From contig NW_013547018.1 in assembly GCF_000711695.1 (NCBI RefSeq), forward strand, positions 248,001-312,000: a stretch of 64,000 nt of DNA. The letters are read 5' to 3'. The translations under genes and the position numbers were made by a program. The DNA is from Tilletiaria anomala UBC 951 (Eukaryota > Basidiomycota > Exobasidiomycetes > Georgefischeriales > Tilletiariaceae). Positions 33,168-45,503 of this stretch are shown here, piece after piece. The notes under the pieces were generated by a model. It saw only the letters and a list, made by a program, of their open reading frames with translations, did not search any database and was not told where the DNA came from. Positions within the stretch are counted from its first letter, which is position 1, and every line of letters begins with the position of its first letter.

Positions 33168-34398
33168 GGTGGCGCCGTTTTGCGATTCCAATCTTTTTTC
33201 TTCGTTTCCTCCCCTCTTGCGAGAGAAGAGGAAGCCGGAGCAAGGAAAGGGGGGGTTGCAGGAGGGTTGGACGCTCGAAGCGCTCTAGAATGCTTGAAGG
33301 GTTATGGGGCAAGCGCAGAGCCAAGAGGTGGATGCTGTCGCGCCGATGTCCTGTCCACTTGCAGCCTGTTCGCTCAACTGATCGTCTGCAGTTGCAAATG
33401 TGAGCGTATCAGTCGAGCTGGATGTAGGAGGAAGGGCAATGGACGCATTGGCTGGTGGAGATGTTGCAGCAAGCTGGTTTATGCGGGAAAGTATATGTTT
33501 GCCAACTCAAAAGTGTCTCGTGTGCCAGCGACGTCACCGCGCACCGCACACTGCCGCCCTGCCGATCCTCCTCCTTGCCGGCTCCGAGAAAAAGAGAGCT
33601 CTGAATGTGGCCGGAGTTCCGCCCTATGATCTGTCATCTGCGCGTGGACTGTGGCGGTGCAAAGAGTTCACTTATATCCAGTGTATGCTCAGGCCCATGA
33701 CTTTCGCTGTGCTTTTTACAGCCTTCTCACATTCATATTTGGATTGCAGTTGTGAGCGGATCGAGGCGGGGCGACGGGTGTGCACGACAATCAAACAGAT
33801 CAGATGGATTCCGAGTCAAACGAGCAGTGTTTCACATGTGTAAAAACATCCCATACGATTGTCATCTTGTAGCTCTATATATACATTTTGCTGACACAAA
33901 CTTGCTATCGTGGAATCGAGGAGAGCCCAGATGAGATCCGTGATTCCTGATCAGAGGAAGTGGATACATTGACAGATGCAGGAGCGGTTCTGTATCGCGA
34001 GGTTCCGTGAGCTAAAGCGCTACAGTCCGATACGTCGGGCTTTTCCAGTGGAAGGGCTTCACGCCATAGCGGGTGCTGCCAGGCTCGATACCATAGCTGC
34101 TGGAAACGTGTAGCACATGAATGTGATGGCCAAGGGTGACGCGTGTCATGGCTGTTCAAGCAGGCCACGACGCCTTCACCGATGCGGTGAGCTCTGTAAA
34201 TGGGCGCAAAATGTCCACGGCCTCGCAGCGGATTCCACGCGCGGCGAATTCGCGGACGAGCAATGGCCACACCGGCTGCGCGGCCACGCCCACTACTTAC
34301 GTGTAGGCGTGGCCTGGAGTCGCGAGGGTGCGAAGTTAGGTGTCGTTGTGGTGCTGGGACATCCTTCGCGGTCGGCTGCTTGTCAGCTAACGTGACCT
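33168..34398. other. Intergenic between PIL1 and URM1
   Basis: The first part is the PIL1 promoter and the last part the URM1 3' UTR. A 121-codon minus-strand frame at 34270-33905 and a short exon-like stretch around 34285-34170 (reading LLVREFAARGIRCEAVDILR) catch the eye, but neither links to a start or a known family. Confidence 0.45.
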
Positions 34399-34929
34399 TC
34401 AGCCACCGTGGAGGGTACTGATGAAGGAAACTTCGTCGCCATCTTGCAACACGTAGCTCGTCTCGCCGTCCAGCTCCCAGTCTACATCGTTAATCAGCAC
34501 CAGGATGCCAGGCCGAACGCCGTTGCCGTCTACATCTACGAACAGCTCTGGCCGCTCGACGATGAGGTTCTGTTTAATGTATTGGATCAAAAACGCCATA
34601 TCTGCCGGCGAGGCAGCATCTTCTTCGTGCTGCTTCTGCTGTAGCGGCGCATCAGATCCTTGGACAGCAGGACCGCCAGGAGCGGTGATGACCGGGGACA
34701 GTAGACTTGGGCCAGTAGCCTTCACTGCGCTCCCGCATGGAGGATGAGCAGGGATTTGCAGGACGTGCCGCTTGGTGTGAGGAGGTGCAGTGAGCAGCTC
34801 TGTGCCTCCTCTGAGAACGAGCATCGCAATCGAAGCACCCCAGCACCGTTTCAGCCCAGACGATCGACACAAGAAGATCAGTGGCTCTCACCCGAATTCA
34901 ATGTTGATCGTCAGAATATTCGAAGACAT
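34399..34929 (-). CDS. URM1: Ubiquitin-related modifier 1
   Basis: Exons 34929..34892 and 34810..34399 give 149 residues. Urm1 is a sulfur carrier for tRNA wobble-uridine thiolation and also a protein conjugate, activated by Uba4 on its C-terminal Gly-Gly. The first exon ([13 protein letters not shown]) joins GGTELL to restore the family motif EFGGGTELL. The second half is very conserved: [34 protein letters not shown], then [14 protein letters not shown] ending exactly at the stop, as required. The family is usually about 100 residues. Here roughly 45 extra residues rich in Pro, Ala and Gln sit between strand two and the first helix. Confidence 0.93.
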
Positions 34930-35885
34930 GGCTCTGACGGCTTAGCGCTCCAACTTCAAGCTGAAAGCAAGACGGTGCCGCTTTGCTGCATGCAGATGTG
35001 GATCATGCGTCCATCCGCTGCGGGCCAGAAGATGTGGTCGAAGGATGGCTTTCCTAGAGGCGTCCGCCTGTGCAGGTTACCGCTGAAGGGGGGGTTGTGT
35101 TGGAATCATGCGTACATATATCGGCCAGGGAAAGCACCAGGAGTGGGTATCCATATCTGAAGTAGGGTTGCTTCCTTTGCAAGAAAAGGAGCACTTTGAC
35201 TGGAGCAGCAGCTTTTGAGTCTGCACCGTTCCATGGTGGTGTGCGACGCTGCGCTCTTCTGGCTGGACGACGAGGACGCAGGCACTGTGACTATGAGCAG
35301 TAGGCTGGGCACCGGGCAAGGCAGGCGGCAGGTCCGCTGTCTTCTTCTCCTTCTTTCCCTCCCGCTCCCGTCTCCTTCGGCGCGGACGACACGCCGCTTC
35401 CCAGCGCTCTCTACTGCTGAGAGGGAGCGATGAGACCACGCACGCACCATCCACGCGAGATGTCTTCACATTGATGCTTTCTTCAATCGTACACACCGGC
35501 ATCGCATCCAAGCACATCCAGCTCACCAATCCACTCTCCCGGACCACGGCTGACTTGCAACAAGGACAGCCCACACTGTTCGGCTCAAAAGGAAACGCAC
35601 AGCGTTGCACAGCAGATACGACGCGACTCACGCGTCCTTCCGGCCCTGGAAGGAGACATCCTCTGCAGCTCTTTGGCGCGCACATCTCTCCTCGTGAGCG
35701 ATTCGATTCGGTTCCACTTCAAGGGCAGACGCTCGCAGGACAGATCACCTCGTTGCTGCTGGTAGGCTTTGAGATTTTGTGCTGAGGCTATTACAACACG
35801 CAAGCGCAGCTGTCGCCAAGATGGTGGGTCGCACACCCGCTTCGTGCAACGAAGCAATCTCGTATGATATCCAGAAGTTTCACTG
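34930..35885. promoter_or_regulatory. Head-to-head intergenic region URM1 / deubiquitinase
   Basis: About 955 bp between divergent starts. A minus-strand frame (35685-35077) includes Cys-rich and Arg/Lys-rich stretches but has no start context or domain I can support. Confidence 0.45.
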
Positions 35886-38800
35886 ATGATGTCGCTCGGT
35901 CGCTCCCAGGATCCGCCAATGGAGTTCCAGCAGGTGCCGGCTGCACAGCCGATGCTTACGGACGAGAAGATGGACGCCGTTGACGAGATCATTCCCGTCA
36001 CAAATCGTGAGTGGTCGCCCATCTTCCGCCGCCGATTCCTTTTGCAGCCTTTTGACGCTCGACACTGACCTGCCACTCACCGCGACCTGTACCCGCAGAC
36101 CGCGCATTCGCCTCCAAGCATCTTGCAGATCTAGGACAGGAGGAGGAGGCATTCGCAGTGTGTCATTGGGACGTGTCGGGATGGGCAGCGCTGGACAAGC
36201 GCATGACCGGTCCAGAGTTCGAATGCGGCGGGCACAAATGGCGGATCCTTCTCTTTCCCTTCGGTAACTCGAATGGGCAACCAAACGATATGGTCTCGGT
36301 TTATCTCGATTATGCCGATCCAAAAGGAAGCCCGGAAGGATGGCACGTCTGCGCTCAATTTGCTCTCGTCATCTCCAACCCGAACGATCCGACAATCTTT
36401 TCTAGCAGTCGTGAGTCGTCTCCTTGCGTGTTGAACATGCAGAGCAGAATGCTGACGCATTTCGAACATTCGCAGAGGCGCACCATCGGTTCACACTGGA
36501 GGAGATGGATTGGGGGTTCACTCGCTTCAATGAGCTTCGCAAGTTGACATCCGTCGGCGAGGGGCGGACACGACCCATCATCGAAAACCAATCGGCCAGA
36601 ATCAGTGCTTTCGTACGCGTACTCAAAGACCCAACTGGCGTGTTATGGCACAACTTTATCAAGTGAGCAGTGTCGTGTGCGGAATGTGCAGGGTACGGAT
36701 ACTGATAGGTCTTGTTCTTCTGCGACCTGCGGCAGCTATGACTCGAAAAGAGAAACCGGCTACGTCGGCCTTAAGAACCAAGGCGCCACCTGCTACATGA
36801 ACTCACTTTTACAATCTCTTTTCTGCACCAATCTCTTCCGCAAAGCCGTCTATCAGATCCCTACGGAGGGTGACACGCCCTCGGAAAGCGTCGCGCTCGC
36901 GCTGCAGCGCGTCTTTTACTTGCTGCAAACATCAGATCAACCGGTGGGCACCAACGAGCTGACGAAGAGTTTTGGCTGGAAGTCGCTCGACAGCTTCCTT
37001 CAGCATGACGTGCAGGAGTTCAATCGCGTGTTGCAGGAGAAGCTTGAGACCAAGATGAAAGGCACTGCAGCGGATGGTGCGATCGGCCGGCTCTTCGTCG
37101 GCAGGATGAAGAGCTATCTCCGTTGCGTCAATGTCGACTACGAATCTAGTCGCTCCGAGGACTTTTACGACATCCAGCTCAACGTCAAGGGCATGGCAAA
37201 CCTGCAAGAGTCGTTCCGGGATTACATCCAGGTCGAGATGCTGGAAGGCGACAACAAATACCAAGCAGAGGGGTATGGCCTGCAGGATGCCAAGAAGGGT
37301 GTCATTTTTGAGAAGTTCCCGCCTGTGCTTCATCTGCAACTGAAGCGGTTCGAGTATGACATCGAAAAGGATGCCATGGTGAAGATCAACGACCGACACG
37401 AGTTCCCCTTCGAGATTGACCTCAAAGAATACCTCGATCCCAGCTCACCTGAGCGCGACCAGTCTTGGCGCTATCGGCTGCACGGCGTCCTCGTCCACTC
37501 GGGTGATCTGCACGGCGGTCACTACTTTGCGCTGATCAAGCCCGAGAAGGATGGGAGGTGGTTTAAGTTCGACGATGATCGCGTCACCCCAGTGACGGAC
37601 AAGGAGGTGCTGGAGGACAACTATGGCGGAGAGATCCCCAACGGACACCTCGGTGGCCAGGTGGGTGCGCGCGCGCCCGTCCGGGCGATGAAGCGTTTCA
37701 CCAATGCGTACATGCTAGTATATGTCCGCGACCCCGAGGTCGATACTGTCCTGAAGCCCTTCACGCCGGACGACACACCCCCGCACCTCCGTCAGAGGCT
37801 CGAGGAGGAGCGGCAGCAGCTCGAGACGAGAAGAAGGGAGCGCGAGGAGCAGCATCTTTACCTCACCGTCAAGCTTGTCACAGAGGACACATTCCGCACA
37901 CACCAAGGCTTCGATTTGGCGACATTTGAGGAGCGCAACTTGCCGGCCACGGATCTGCCGTCGTTCCGTGTCAAGAAAGACGAGCCGTTCATCACCTTCA
38001 AGGCAAAGGTGGCGCAGCAGTACAAGCTGCCGGAGAAGGACATCCGACTCTGGGTCCTCGTCAACAGGCAGAACAAGACCGTGCGCCCTGACACGGTCGT
38101 CCCCGAGAACGATCCGATTTTGACGCTGGAGATGGTGCGCGAGAAGATGGCTTCGAGGCAGAATGACTTGCGGCTCTACCTTGAAACGGACACGCACACA
38201 GCACCACAGCCGGACGCTGGGCAGCCGCAGCAAGGGCAGACGACGTCTATGATCTTCCTCAAGTACTTTGACGTCTCACGGCAGACCCTGACAGGTGTTG
38301 GGCGCGTCTTCATTCACAGCAACCAGAAGGTCGGGGACCTAGTTCCAACGATCAACGAGCTGATGCGCTGGCCGCCAACGACAACAGTCCGCCTTTATGA
38401 GGAGATCAAGCCGGGTATGATCGAGCAGATGAAGCTCAAGGCCACCTTTGGGCAGAGCGAGATTCAGGACGGCGACATTATCTGCTTCCAGATGGAGATT
38501 TCGGACCGCGAGTGAGTGCCTTTTGACACAAGAGAGCTGGTCCTCGGATGGTGGTCGTTGACTCTGCCTTTGCTTCCCGTTGGCTCGTCTATAGCGCGCA
38601 TGACTTTGAGGCGCAGTCGATGTATTCGAATCCGATGCAGTTCTACGACTTCCTGCAGAACCAGATCAAGGTGCTCTTCAAACCACGATATGATGATGTC
38701 GACTACAAGCAGGAGTTCGAGGTCACGCTATCCAAGAAGATGACATACGATATGGTCAGTTTTTCGTTCTTTGCTGGGCATGTCTCGCAGCCCTTTCAAT

Positions 38801-39740
38801 GGCATTGAAAACTGACGCATCATTTTCTTGATATAGATGGCGGCCAAAGCAGGCGAACGCTTAAAGCACGATCCACTCAAGATCCGCTTCGTCACAGCAA
38901 ACGGGCCCAATGGCGCACCGAAGACTGTTCTCAAGCGGACAGCGAACCAAACCGTCAACGAGATCGTCTCGCCAAGCTATCTGCAGGGCCAGGCGTCGCT
39001 TCTGTACTACGAGCTGCTTGATGTCAGCATCGTCGAGCTCGAAGTGAAGCGCAGCCTGAAGATCTACTGGTGCGGCGCGAACAACAAGGAGGAGTCCGTG
39101 CATCCATTCTTGCTGCATAAGACGACACCTGTCAACGAGCTGGTGGACCACCTCGCCAAGGTTGTCAAGTTGACGCCCGAGGGTTCGCAGCGAATCCGCA
39201 TTTTCGAAGTGACACCGAGCGGGAAGCAGCAGAAGGAATTCACCGGCATGGATATGATCGGCAACATTGCCGAGTCAACCGAGCTGTTTGGTGAGGAGAT
39301 CCCACTTGAGGAGATCAACATCTCGGACGAGGACAAGGTTATCAACGTCTTCCACTTCACCAAGGAAGTGCATCGGGTGCATGGCATTCCTTTCAAGTTT
39401 GTCGTCAAGAAGGGCGAGCGCTTTGCAGACACCAAGAAGCGGCTGCAAACCCATCTAGCGGTGAACGAGAAGGACTTCGCCAAGTTCCGTTTCGCGCTTG
39501 TTCAGTCGTCGACGTACAAGCAGCCCTCATATATTGAAGATGCAGATGTCTTGTGAGTTGCCTCTCTGAGCGTTCTTCATGCGATCATCACAAGTCCGCT
39601 GACCGCTACTTTCGGATTACAGGTACGACCATCGCTTCTCGGTGGACGACGTTCTGGGTCTCGACCACCCCGACCGCTCAGGGCGAACAGGCAGGATAGG
39701 CGCGCAGAAGCAGGACAACGGCATCCGAATTCGCAATTGA
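35886..39740 (+). CDS. UBP15: Ubiquitin carboxyl-terminal hydrolase, USP7/Ubp15 family
   Basis: Seven exons, 35886..36006, 36099..36410, 36476..36662, 36736..38511, 38595..38754, 38837..39552 and 39623..39740, give 1129 residues. An N-terminal MATH/TRAF domain (about 50-210; EFECGGHKWRILLFPFG, YLDYADP, WGFTRFNEL) precedes the USP domain. The catalytic Cys lies in NQGATCYMNSLLQSLF near residue 226 and the His in HSGDLHGGHYFALIKP near 469. C-terminal UBL-like domains follow, starting at EERQQLETRRREREEQHLYL. This order is that of human USP7 and yeast Ubp15, which trim ubiquitin from nuclear and peroxisomal or cell-cycle substrates. Two ATGs open the frame. Exon junctions are all in phase. Confidence 0.96.
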
Positions 39741-40326
39741 ATAGACGTACCGACCACAGCAGGTGTTGTGTGACATCAGAGAGGGTCCCTCATTTCCCCT
39801 GACTTGCTTTCTCATCCGCGCCTGGCCCCGCGCGGCACCTCCTTTCATTCGTCTTGTTGACGCCACATGCCGCACTCCCACCAAGCAAAAAGCGCGCCCT
39901 GCACTGTTATATCTTTTCCCACCAACAACCCTGTATTCTGAAATTGTCCGCAATCGAGCGGTTGTGAGAGGAGCATGAATCTCGGTAGTGCCTTGTCGAG
40001 TGAGCTGAGTTGGAAAGCAACATCGACGTCTTGGGAGAGGATGCTTTCTTAGCATGTCATCATTTTCTGACGCGTAGGGTTCTAATGATGAACTGCTCGA
40101 CTGATGCTTCTGCGACTGAATTGACGCGTCCCCCGCGCTGTGCGGAAGAAGCGAGGGGGGAGTGAGAAGAGAGGAGAATCCCGACAGACGCGTCGAGCTC
40201 GAGCAACGAACCCACGCAACAGCATCAACACTATCAGCACTTTCGACCCAAGACATCATCGACTGCGGTCCTGTATGCTTTATACATACACGCTGGTTGG
40301 CCTCGAGTGCCATACACATAGCAGTT
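39741..40326. other. Intergenic, upstream of gamma-tubulin complex gene
   Basis: It holds the deubiquitinase 3' UTR and the promoter of the next plus-strand gene. A 213-codon minus-strand frame spanning 39678-40319 overlaps the deubiquitinase end and is judged chance. Confidence 0.5.
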
Positions 40327-43300
40327 ATGTCGCACGTCGACCATATTCACAGCCTGGCGCTGGCTGTCGTGCCTGCGGCTCGTAAGCGTCGCGACGAGAC
40401 CGAGAGCGAAAGGAGAGCGCGCAAGGCGTTGGCGCGCGACCTGGAGGAGACAGCATGGGACATTGTAGAGAGGTGAGTCTCCAACCGACAGAGAGCAAGC
40501 ACAAGTGATGGCTCAAACTCTGTACGAAGCCGGAAGCAATGCTTATGATTAACATTGCTTGCAGTGAGGTAAATCAGCGACTTGCACGGAGTGAAATACA
40601 GATCGCCGAGTCAATTAAACAACGACGTGAGTGCCGTTGAATAGCCTGTACCTCCTCATATACTAAAGCCAATCTTCACTGGGCGTATCCACCAGTATTA
40701 AAATACGCTGTTGATGGAGGCGTAGGGTCCAGCATTCGATACAGCAATCTCGTCTCACGGCTCAAGTCTCATGTGCGCAGATTTCCGACGAGAGTGGAAG
40801 CTGGACACGAGATATTGACTTCCCCTCGTCTCTCCTTCACTGACCTCACTCGTGTTTATGCAGCCGGAGCAACCCAGGAATCTCGTGTCTGTCTTGGATA
40901 TGCTTGATCAGCTGAGTTTCGATGGACGTCCTCTCAAGAGCTCGGATGCCCACATCCGTATGCCATCACTGCGGTCGGCTGTACCTAATCCCCAGCGTGA
41001 CGTTGCGACGCCAAGGACGCCCCGGCCTGCTACCGAGCCAACCGAATCAGCGCCGCAATCTCGCCGTGGAATGCCGCTAGCAGAGCGCGTCAGGGAACGG
41101 AGGCTGCGCGCCGGCCAGCCGCAAGTGCCAGAAGAGGAGCTGCTGCGCGACGTGATCTACCTGCTACAGGGCATCGATGGAAAATGGGTCAAGTTCAAGG
41201 AAATGTTTGTGATGCCCAACGATGCAGCTGGGGCCAATGTGATTGTCACAGAGGGAGGTGCGGCAAGGAAGGACCAGCCCGAAAAGGTCATCAAGGTCAT
41301 CTTCCCTCAGAATAGCGGAGTAAGCTCGACTTGCTCGGTCGCAAAAGGTGCAGGTCTGTACTCACGTGGCATGGCCCATTCACTCTCACAGCCAATCATC
41401 CCACGTTCAACCCGGCGGTTGATCCTGCAGATCACCGAGCTCGGACGCCTTTACCGACGCATCTCGCAATTCACCGATGAGGAGAGCAGCGAGCGTGAAT
41501 CTGGACTGGCAACGCAGGTAAGTACGCTTGCAGCGAGGCGATAGAGGTGATGGTGCTTATTTCAGTTCAACATTCACAGAGTCTATGTCACTTCATTTCC
41601 CGCGAAATGACCGACTACTATCGCCTGATTGCCATTTTGGAAACACAGTTGAACGACTCGGCTGACTCTGAGCGGTCCGATCAGGCAAGCTCGTCCGCGA
41701 ATCGCGATGCAAACTCCCATTTGACGCTGAAACGCGTGGCGGTCTGGACGCACGATGTTTTACTGCGCATGCGGCTACTCAGTACCATCATCGAGCAATG
41801 CCAAGGCGCAAAGGGTGGCGCACTAGCTTCGCTCATTCACACATACACCTTCAATGGCGACCCACTGATCAAGAGTATGACAGCTGACCTTCTTGAAGAA
41901 GTGTCACGTCCTTTCTTTGACACGCTGTCCAACTGGATCTTTAAAGGAGAGCTGCAAGACCCGTTCAACGAATTCTTCGTTCAGAGCAACAGAGAGTTTG
42001 CTGGCGCAAGGAACAGCGAAACACTGTCCATGGTGCACGAGAGTCTCCGTGACGATGATGCCGCCTCCTTCTGGCAACATCAATTCATCTTCCGGGCGGA
42101 CATGCTACCTTCCTTCCTGAGCCCAGAGTTTGGGAGGAAAATCTTCTCCACAGGCAAGAGCTTGAACTTTATCCGATACGCCTGCGGTGCCGACGAGTGG
42201 GTCAGCACGCAGGCTGAGGCGACTCTCCTTCGCTACTCAGACATCGAAGGCTTGCAGCGGACGGTAGATAGCGCACACAAGGCTGTGAGCAAGCACTTGG
42301 TCGAGATCTTCTTGACCAAGCTCAAGCTGTTGGACCACTTGCAAGCGTTGCAAGACTACCTCATGCTGGGCAAAGGCGACTTTGTGGACCTGCTCAAAAG
42401 CCAACTGGAAGAGTACCTCAACCGCCCATCAAATAGCCTGCACCGCCACAACCTGACCATTGCGCTGGAGACCGCGATCAGGGGCTCGAATGCACAGCAC
42501 GACGATCCAGAGGTCATCAAGCGACTGGATGCGCGACTACTCGAAGACTCTGCGGGCGATACGGGCTGGGATGTGTTTACGCTCGAGTACAAAGTCGACT
42601 CGCCGGTCAATACCATCCTCGACGGGCCAGCAATGCAGGCATACCAGATGATTTTTGGGCATCTGTGGCGCATCAAGCGCGCCGAAGTTGCGCTCGCTGA
42701 GACCTGGGCGAGAACCACTTCTTGTAGATTTGAGCTGCAGAAGACCATGAAACAGAACCCGCAAAGCAAGGGTAAGTGGGCTGCTGCGTACACACAAGGT
42801 AATTATTGCCGCGTCAGCTCATGCGGCTCATACATTTCCCATGCAGCCATTCTGCGCACTCTCAACAAGGCGCTTCTGATGTTGGGAGAGATGAACCACA
42901 TGGTCAGGCAGATCCAAGGATTCTGTCAGCTGGAATGCGCCGCCTATTCTTGGCAAGACCTGACCATCTCGCTCAAGGGAGAGCTAGACCTGGATGAGCT
43001 GATTGATCGCCATCAAAAATACGTCAACGCGTTGGTCAGCAAAGTGTTGTTGCGACAAAGTACAAGGCGCAACGATCCAGATTTCCTCGCCAACGAAGTC
43101 CGCGCGACGCTGACGATCATCCTGGCGTTCTGCTCCGTCGGGACCGAACTTTCACACTTTATCCTCACCTTTGCACAAGGGCAGCAAGATCCGAGTAGCG
43201 CAGAGCATGCGCACGAGCGCATCGCTGAGAAGCTTACGGAGCAATCGGTCAGGTTCAAGGAGCGTTTGCAGAACATCGTCGACAGGCTTGAGAAGCATTC

Positions 43301-43531
43301 CAACTTGGTAAGTGCGGCGTGCCGATTGCGCGCGAGGCATGTTCCGCGTCTAAAGAGCTGGCATTCTGACCCTCCTTGCCGCCAATTTTCGCCTTCCGCT
43401 AGATTGTGCGAGAGCTCGGCACCAGACTCAACTTCAATGAGCACTACGAAGCGACACGTAAAGAGCGACGAAGAGAGGCGGCGCCTCCGATAGCAGCGTC
43501 GTCGACAGTGACAGCACCAGCAGCAAATTGA
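40327..43531 (+). CDS. SPC98: Gamma-tubulin complex component 3 (Spc98/GCP3)
   Basis: Eight exons, 40327..40472, 40565..40626, 40696..40772, 40864..41319, 41392..41517, 41580..42771, 42847..43307 and 43403..43531, give 882 residues. It has the Spc97/Spc98 fold that binds gamma-tubulin and nucleates microtubules at the spindle pole body. The GRIP1 region starts near EEELLRDVIYLLQGIDGKWV and includes RLILQITELGRLYRRIS. GRIP2 includes LKLLDHLQALQDYLMLGKGD, FVDLLKSQLEEYLNRP and MIFGHLWRIKRAEVAL, then HMVRQIQGF after the seventh exon starts. DYLMLGKGDF and the WRIKRAE motif are typical GCP family. GCP3 rather than GCP2 is favoured by the N-terminal layout and the closing ELGTRLNFNEHY. Introns are 65-130 nt, and this is among the most intron-rich genes here. 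Confidence 0.92.
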
Positions 43532-43760
43532 GGGCGGCGCGGGACACCCTTGGATCTTTAGTGTATACAATTTGCAAAGCTTGGTTTAGACTGCATTTCC
43601 ATCGCTCGTACAGGTTTAAGGTCACACGAACTCTTCTTGCTTTCTGTAGACCGATAAAATGAAATGAGAGCAGGCGCCTACGCAGCGTTTCTTTATCCTG
43701 CTGGCCAACGACACGCTGTGTTTCACCACGTCAGCTTGCGCGCAAACGACAGCTATCAGA

Positions 43761-45503
43761 TCATGTCCGAACAGACGGCGGCTGTCCGAACGGGCTTCCG
43801 CCGATCCATGTGCCTGCTGTAGTGGCTGTCTGATGCGGCGCGATGGACGCGGGCACGTTCCCGCCGGACACGGCAATGGGCAAGCTGCTGACGCCGCCGG
43901 CACCGGATGGGCCTGCTGCGGGGCCTAGCGATGCGCCGGCCGTGGAAGACGGGCCGTAGCGCTCCTCTGCGTAACGTCCCATGATGCCTGCGAGTGGGCC
44001 GAGCAGGCGCGTAAACGCCTTTTCGCTCAGCGTGGCCACCTTGAGCTTCTTGGCAGGCGGAGGAGCTGCTGTCTCTGCTGCTGCTGATGATGATGCTGCG
44101 GATACGGATGCGACTTCGCCGGGCAGAGCGGCGGCGGCGACGACGGATGCTGCACGTGGTGCGTTGTTAAGCAGGGCCAGTTCGCCAAAGTAGTCGCCGC
44201 GGCCGAGGCGGCCGATGGTCATCTCATCATCCAATGCTGTAGAGGAACTGACTGCGGGCCCAGCTACTGATGAAGTCGAAGAGCAGGCCGCAGGCGCCAG
44301 CTTGCGCTTCTTGACCTCTGCGAAGCCTTCGACGATAATGAAGAACTCGGTGCCGCGCTCGCCCTGCTTGATGGGGCGCTGGCCAATGTCGTACGTGCGC
44401 ACCTCGAGCGCGTCGCTGATCTTGGCGCGCTCAGCGTCGCTGAGGTGCTCGAACAGTGCGACGTCCTTGAGGAAGCTGTCGTACAGCGCACGCCTGCGGC
44501 TATTAGTCTCCATGAGGATCGAGCGGAATGTGACGCGGTCCAGCGCCCACAGCGTGCAGGGCGACGTTGAGAGGATCGTCGCGGCGCGCGGTTGGAGGTA
44601 GAGCAGCGCGAGCTCGCCGAACGAGTGACCGGGGCCGTAGCTGGACTTTTTCTCGCCCAGGTTAGCCATCGAGAGGTCGCTGGCCGTGGCGGCTGCACAA
44701 GGAAAGCTGCTCCTGTTATCCGACTCTGAATTGACAGAGCCGCTATTGCCCAAGCTGCTCGTGAGAGTCGGCTTGATGTACACGTCGAGCGTGCCGCTCT
44801 CAACGACATAAAAGTAGTCTCCCTGTGCGCCCTGTTCGATGACGGCTACGCTAGGGTCGACTTTGACCTCCTTCATGGCGAACAGGACATCGTTGTACTG
44901 GTCCTCCTCCAAGTTGCGGAAGAGCAGATTGTTACCGATCGCCGCGCGGATGCGAGCCAGCTGTGCGTCCGTCTTGGGGATAACCGTTTTGCTGCTCGAT
45001 TGGGTCGAGGCCGAGGCGCGTGCGAGCGACTCGGCCGAGACCGACGTGCGCCGGCCAAAGTTGAACGAGGGCGGAGGCATGAAGGTGCTGCCACTGCGGC
45101 CAATGCCGGCGGAGGAAGCCCCAGGGGTGTCTGGTGCGGGTATCTCTTCGTCGCCCGTATCGGTGCTGGATGAGCTGTCGAGCGAGCCGCGGTGTGGCGA
45201 TGCTGTTGGGGTTGAGGCCCCAGCCACGTCAACGCCAAAGGGACTGGCAGAGGAGAAGAACGAGGTCAAGCTCGGAGTGTTGGACAACGGCAGGACGACA
45301 GAGGTCGGTGCGGGGGCCACGGGGTCGACGCTTGCATCTGCGCCCGCACCAACACCAGCAGCACTTCGATGAGCGACACGCTGCTCTTCAAGACGTCTGT
45401 TGAACCAGTTGGCGCAGAACTGCAGTGGGTCGATAGGTCTGGTACGTAGAACCTCGCGGTTGAGCTCGTTGAGTATGGCGGCGTACTCGGAGGAGAGCGC
45501 CAT
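43761..45503 (-). CDS. BCY1: cAMP-dependent protein kinase regulatory subunit
   Basis: This is a single exon of 580 residues. ATG at 45503 (context CAAGATGGCG) is chosen because the family N-terminus begins there. Residues 1-45 form the RII-like docking domain (EYAAILNELNREVLRTRPID, FCANWFNRRL). The inhibitor site is FGRRTSVSAES near residue 148, with a phosphorylatable Ser (type II). Two cyclic-nucleotide domains follow, each with its phosphate-binding cassette intact: FGELALLYLQPRAAT and FGELALLNNAPRAAS. Fungal family members are about 410-480 residues. Here Ser/Ala-rich loops are inserted inside cAMP domain A (around SLGNSGSVNSESDN) and in domain B (Ala/Ser-rich, before the last helix). 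It is convergent with SPC98, 229 bp apart. Confidence 0.95.
   Translation of the reverse strand: MALSSEYAAILNELNREVLRTRPIDPLQFCANWFNRRLEEQRVAHRSAAGVGAGADASVDPVAPAPTSVVLPLSNTPSLTSFFSSASPFGVDVAGASTPTASPHRGSLDSSSSTDTGDEEIPAPDTPGASSAGIGRSGSTFMPPPSFNFGRRTSVSAESLARASASTQSSSKTVIPKTDAQLARIRAAIGNNLLFRNLEEDQYNDVLFAMKEVKVDPSVAVIEQGAQGDYFYVVESGTLDVYIKPTLTSSLGNSGSVNSESDNRSSFPCAAATASDLSMANLGEKKSSYGPGHSFGELALLYLQPRAATILSTSPCTLWALDRVTFRSILMETNSRRRALYDSFLKDVALFEHLSDAERAKISDALEVRTYDIGQRPIKQGERGTEFFIIVEGFAEVKKRKLAPAACSSTSSVAGPAVSSSTALDDEMTIGRLGRGDYFGELALLNNAPRAASVVAAAALPGEVASVSAASSSAAAETAAPPPAKKLKVATLSEKAFTRLLGPLAGIMGRYAEERYGPSSTAGASLGPAAGPSGAGGVSSLPIAVSGGNVPASIAPHQTATTAGTWIGGSPFGQPPSVRT

Noticed and set aside
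33905-34270. 121-codon minus-strand frame between PIL1 and URM1
   Set aside because: Arg/Trp/His-rich product with no family; no splice or start context supports it.
39678-40319. 213-codon minus-strand frame after the deubiquitinase
   Set aside because: It overlaps the last exon of a certain gene and has no recognisable sequence.
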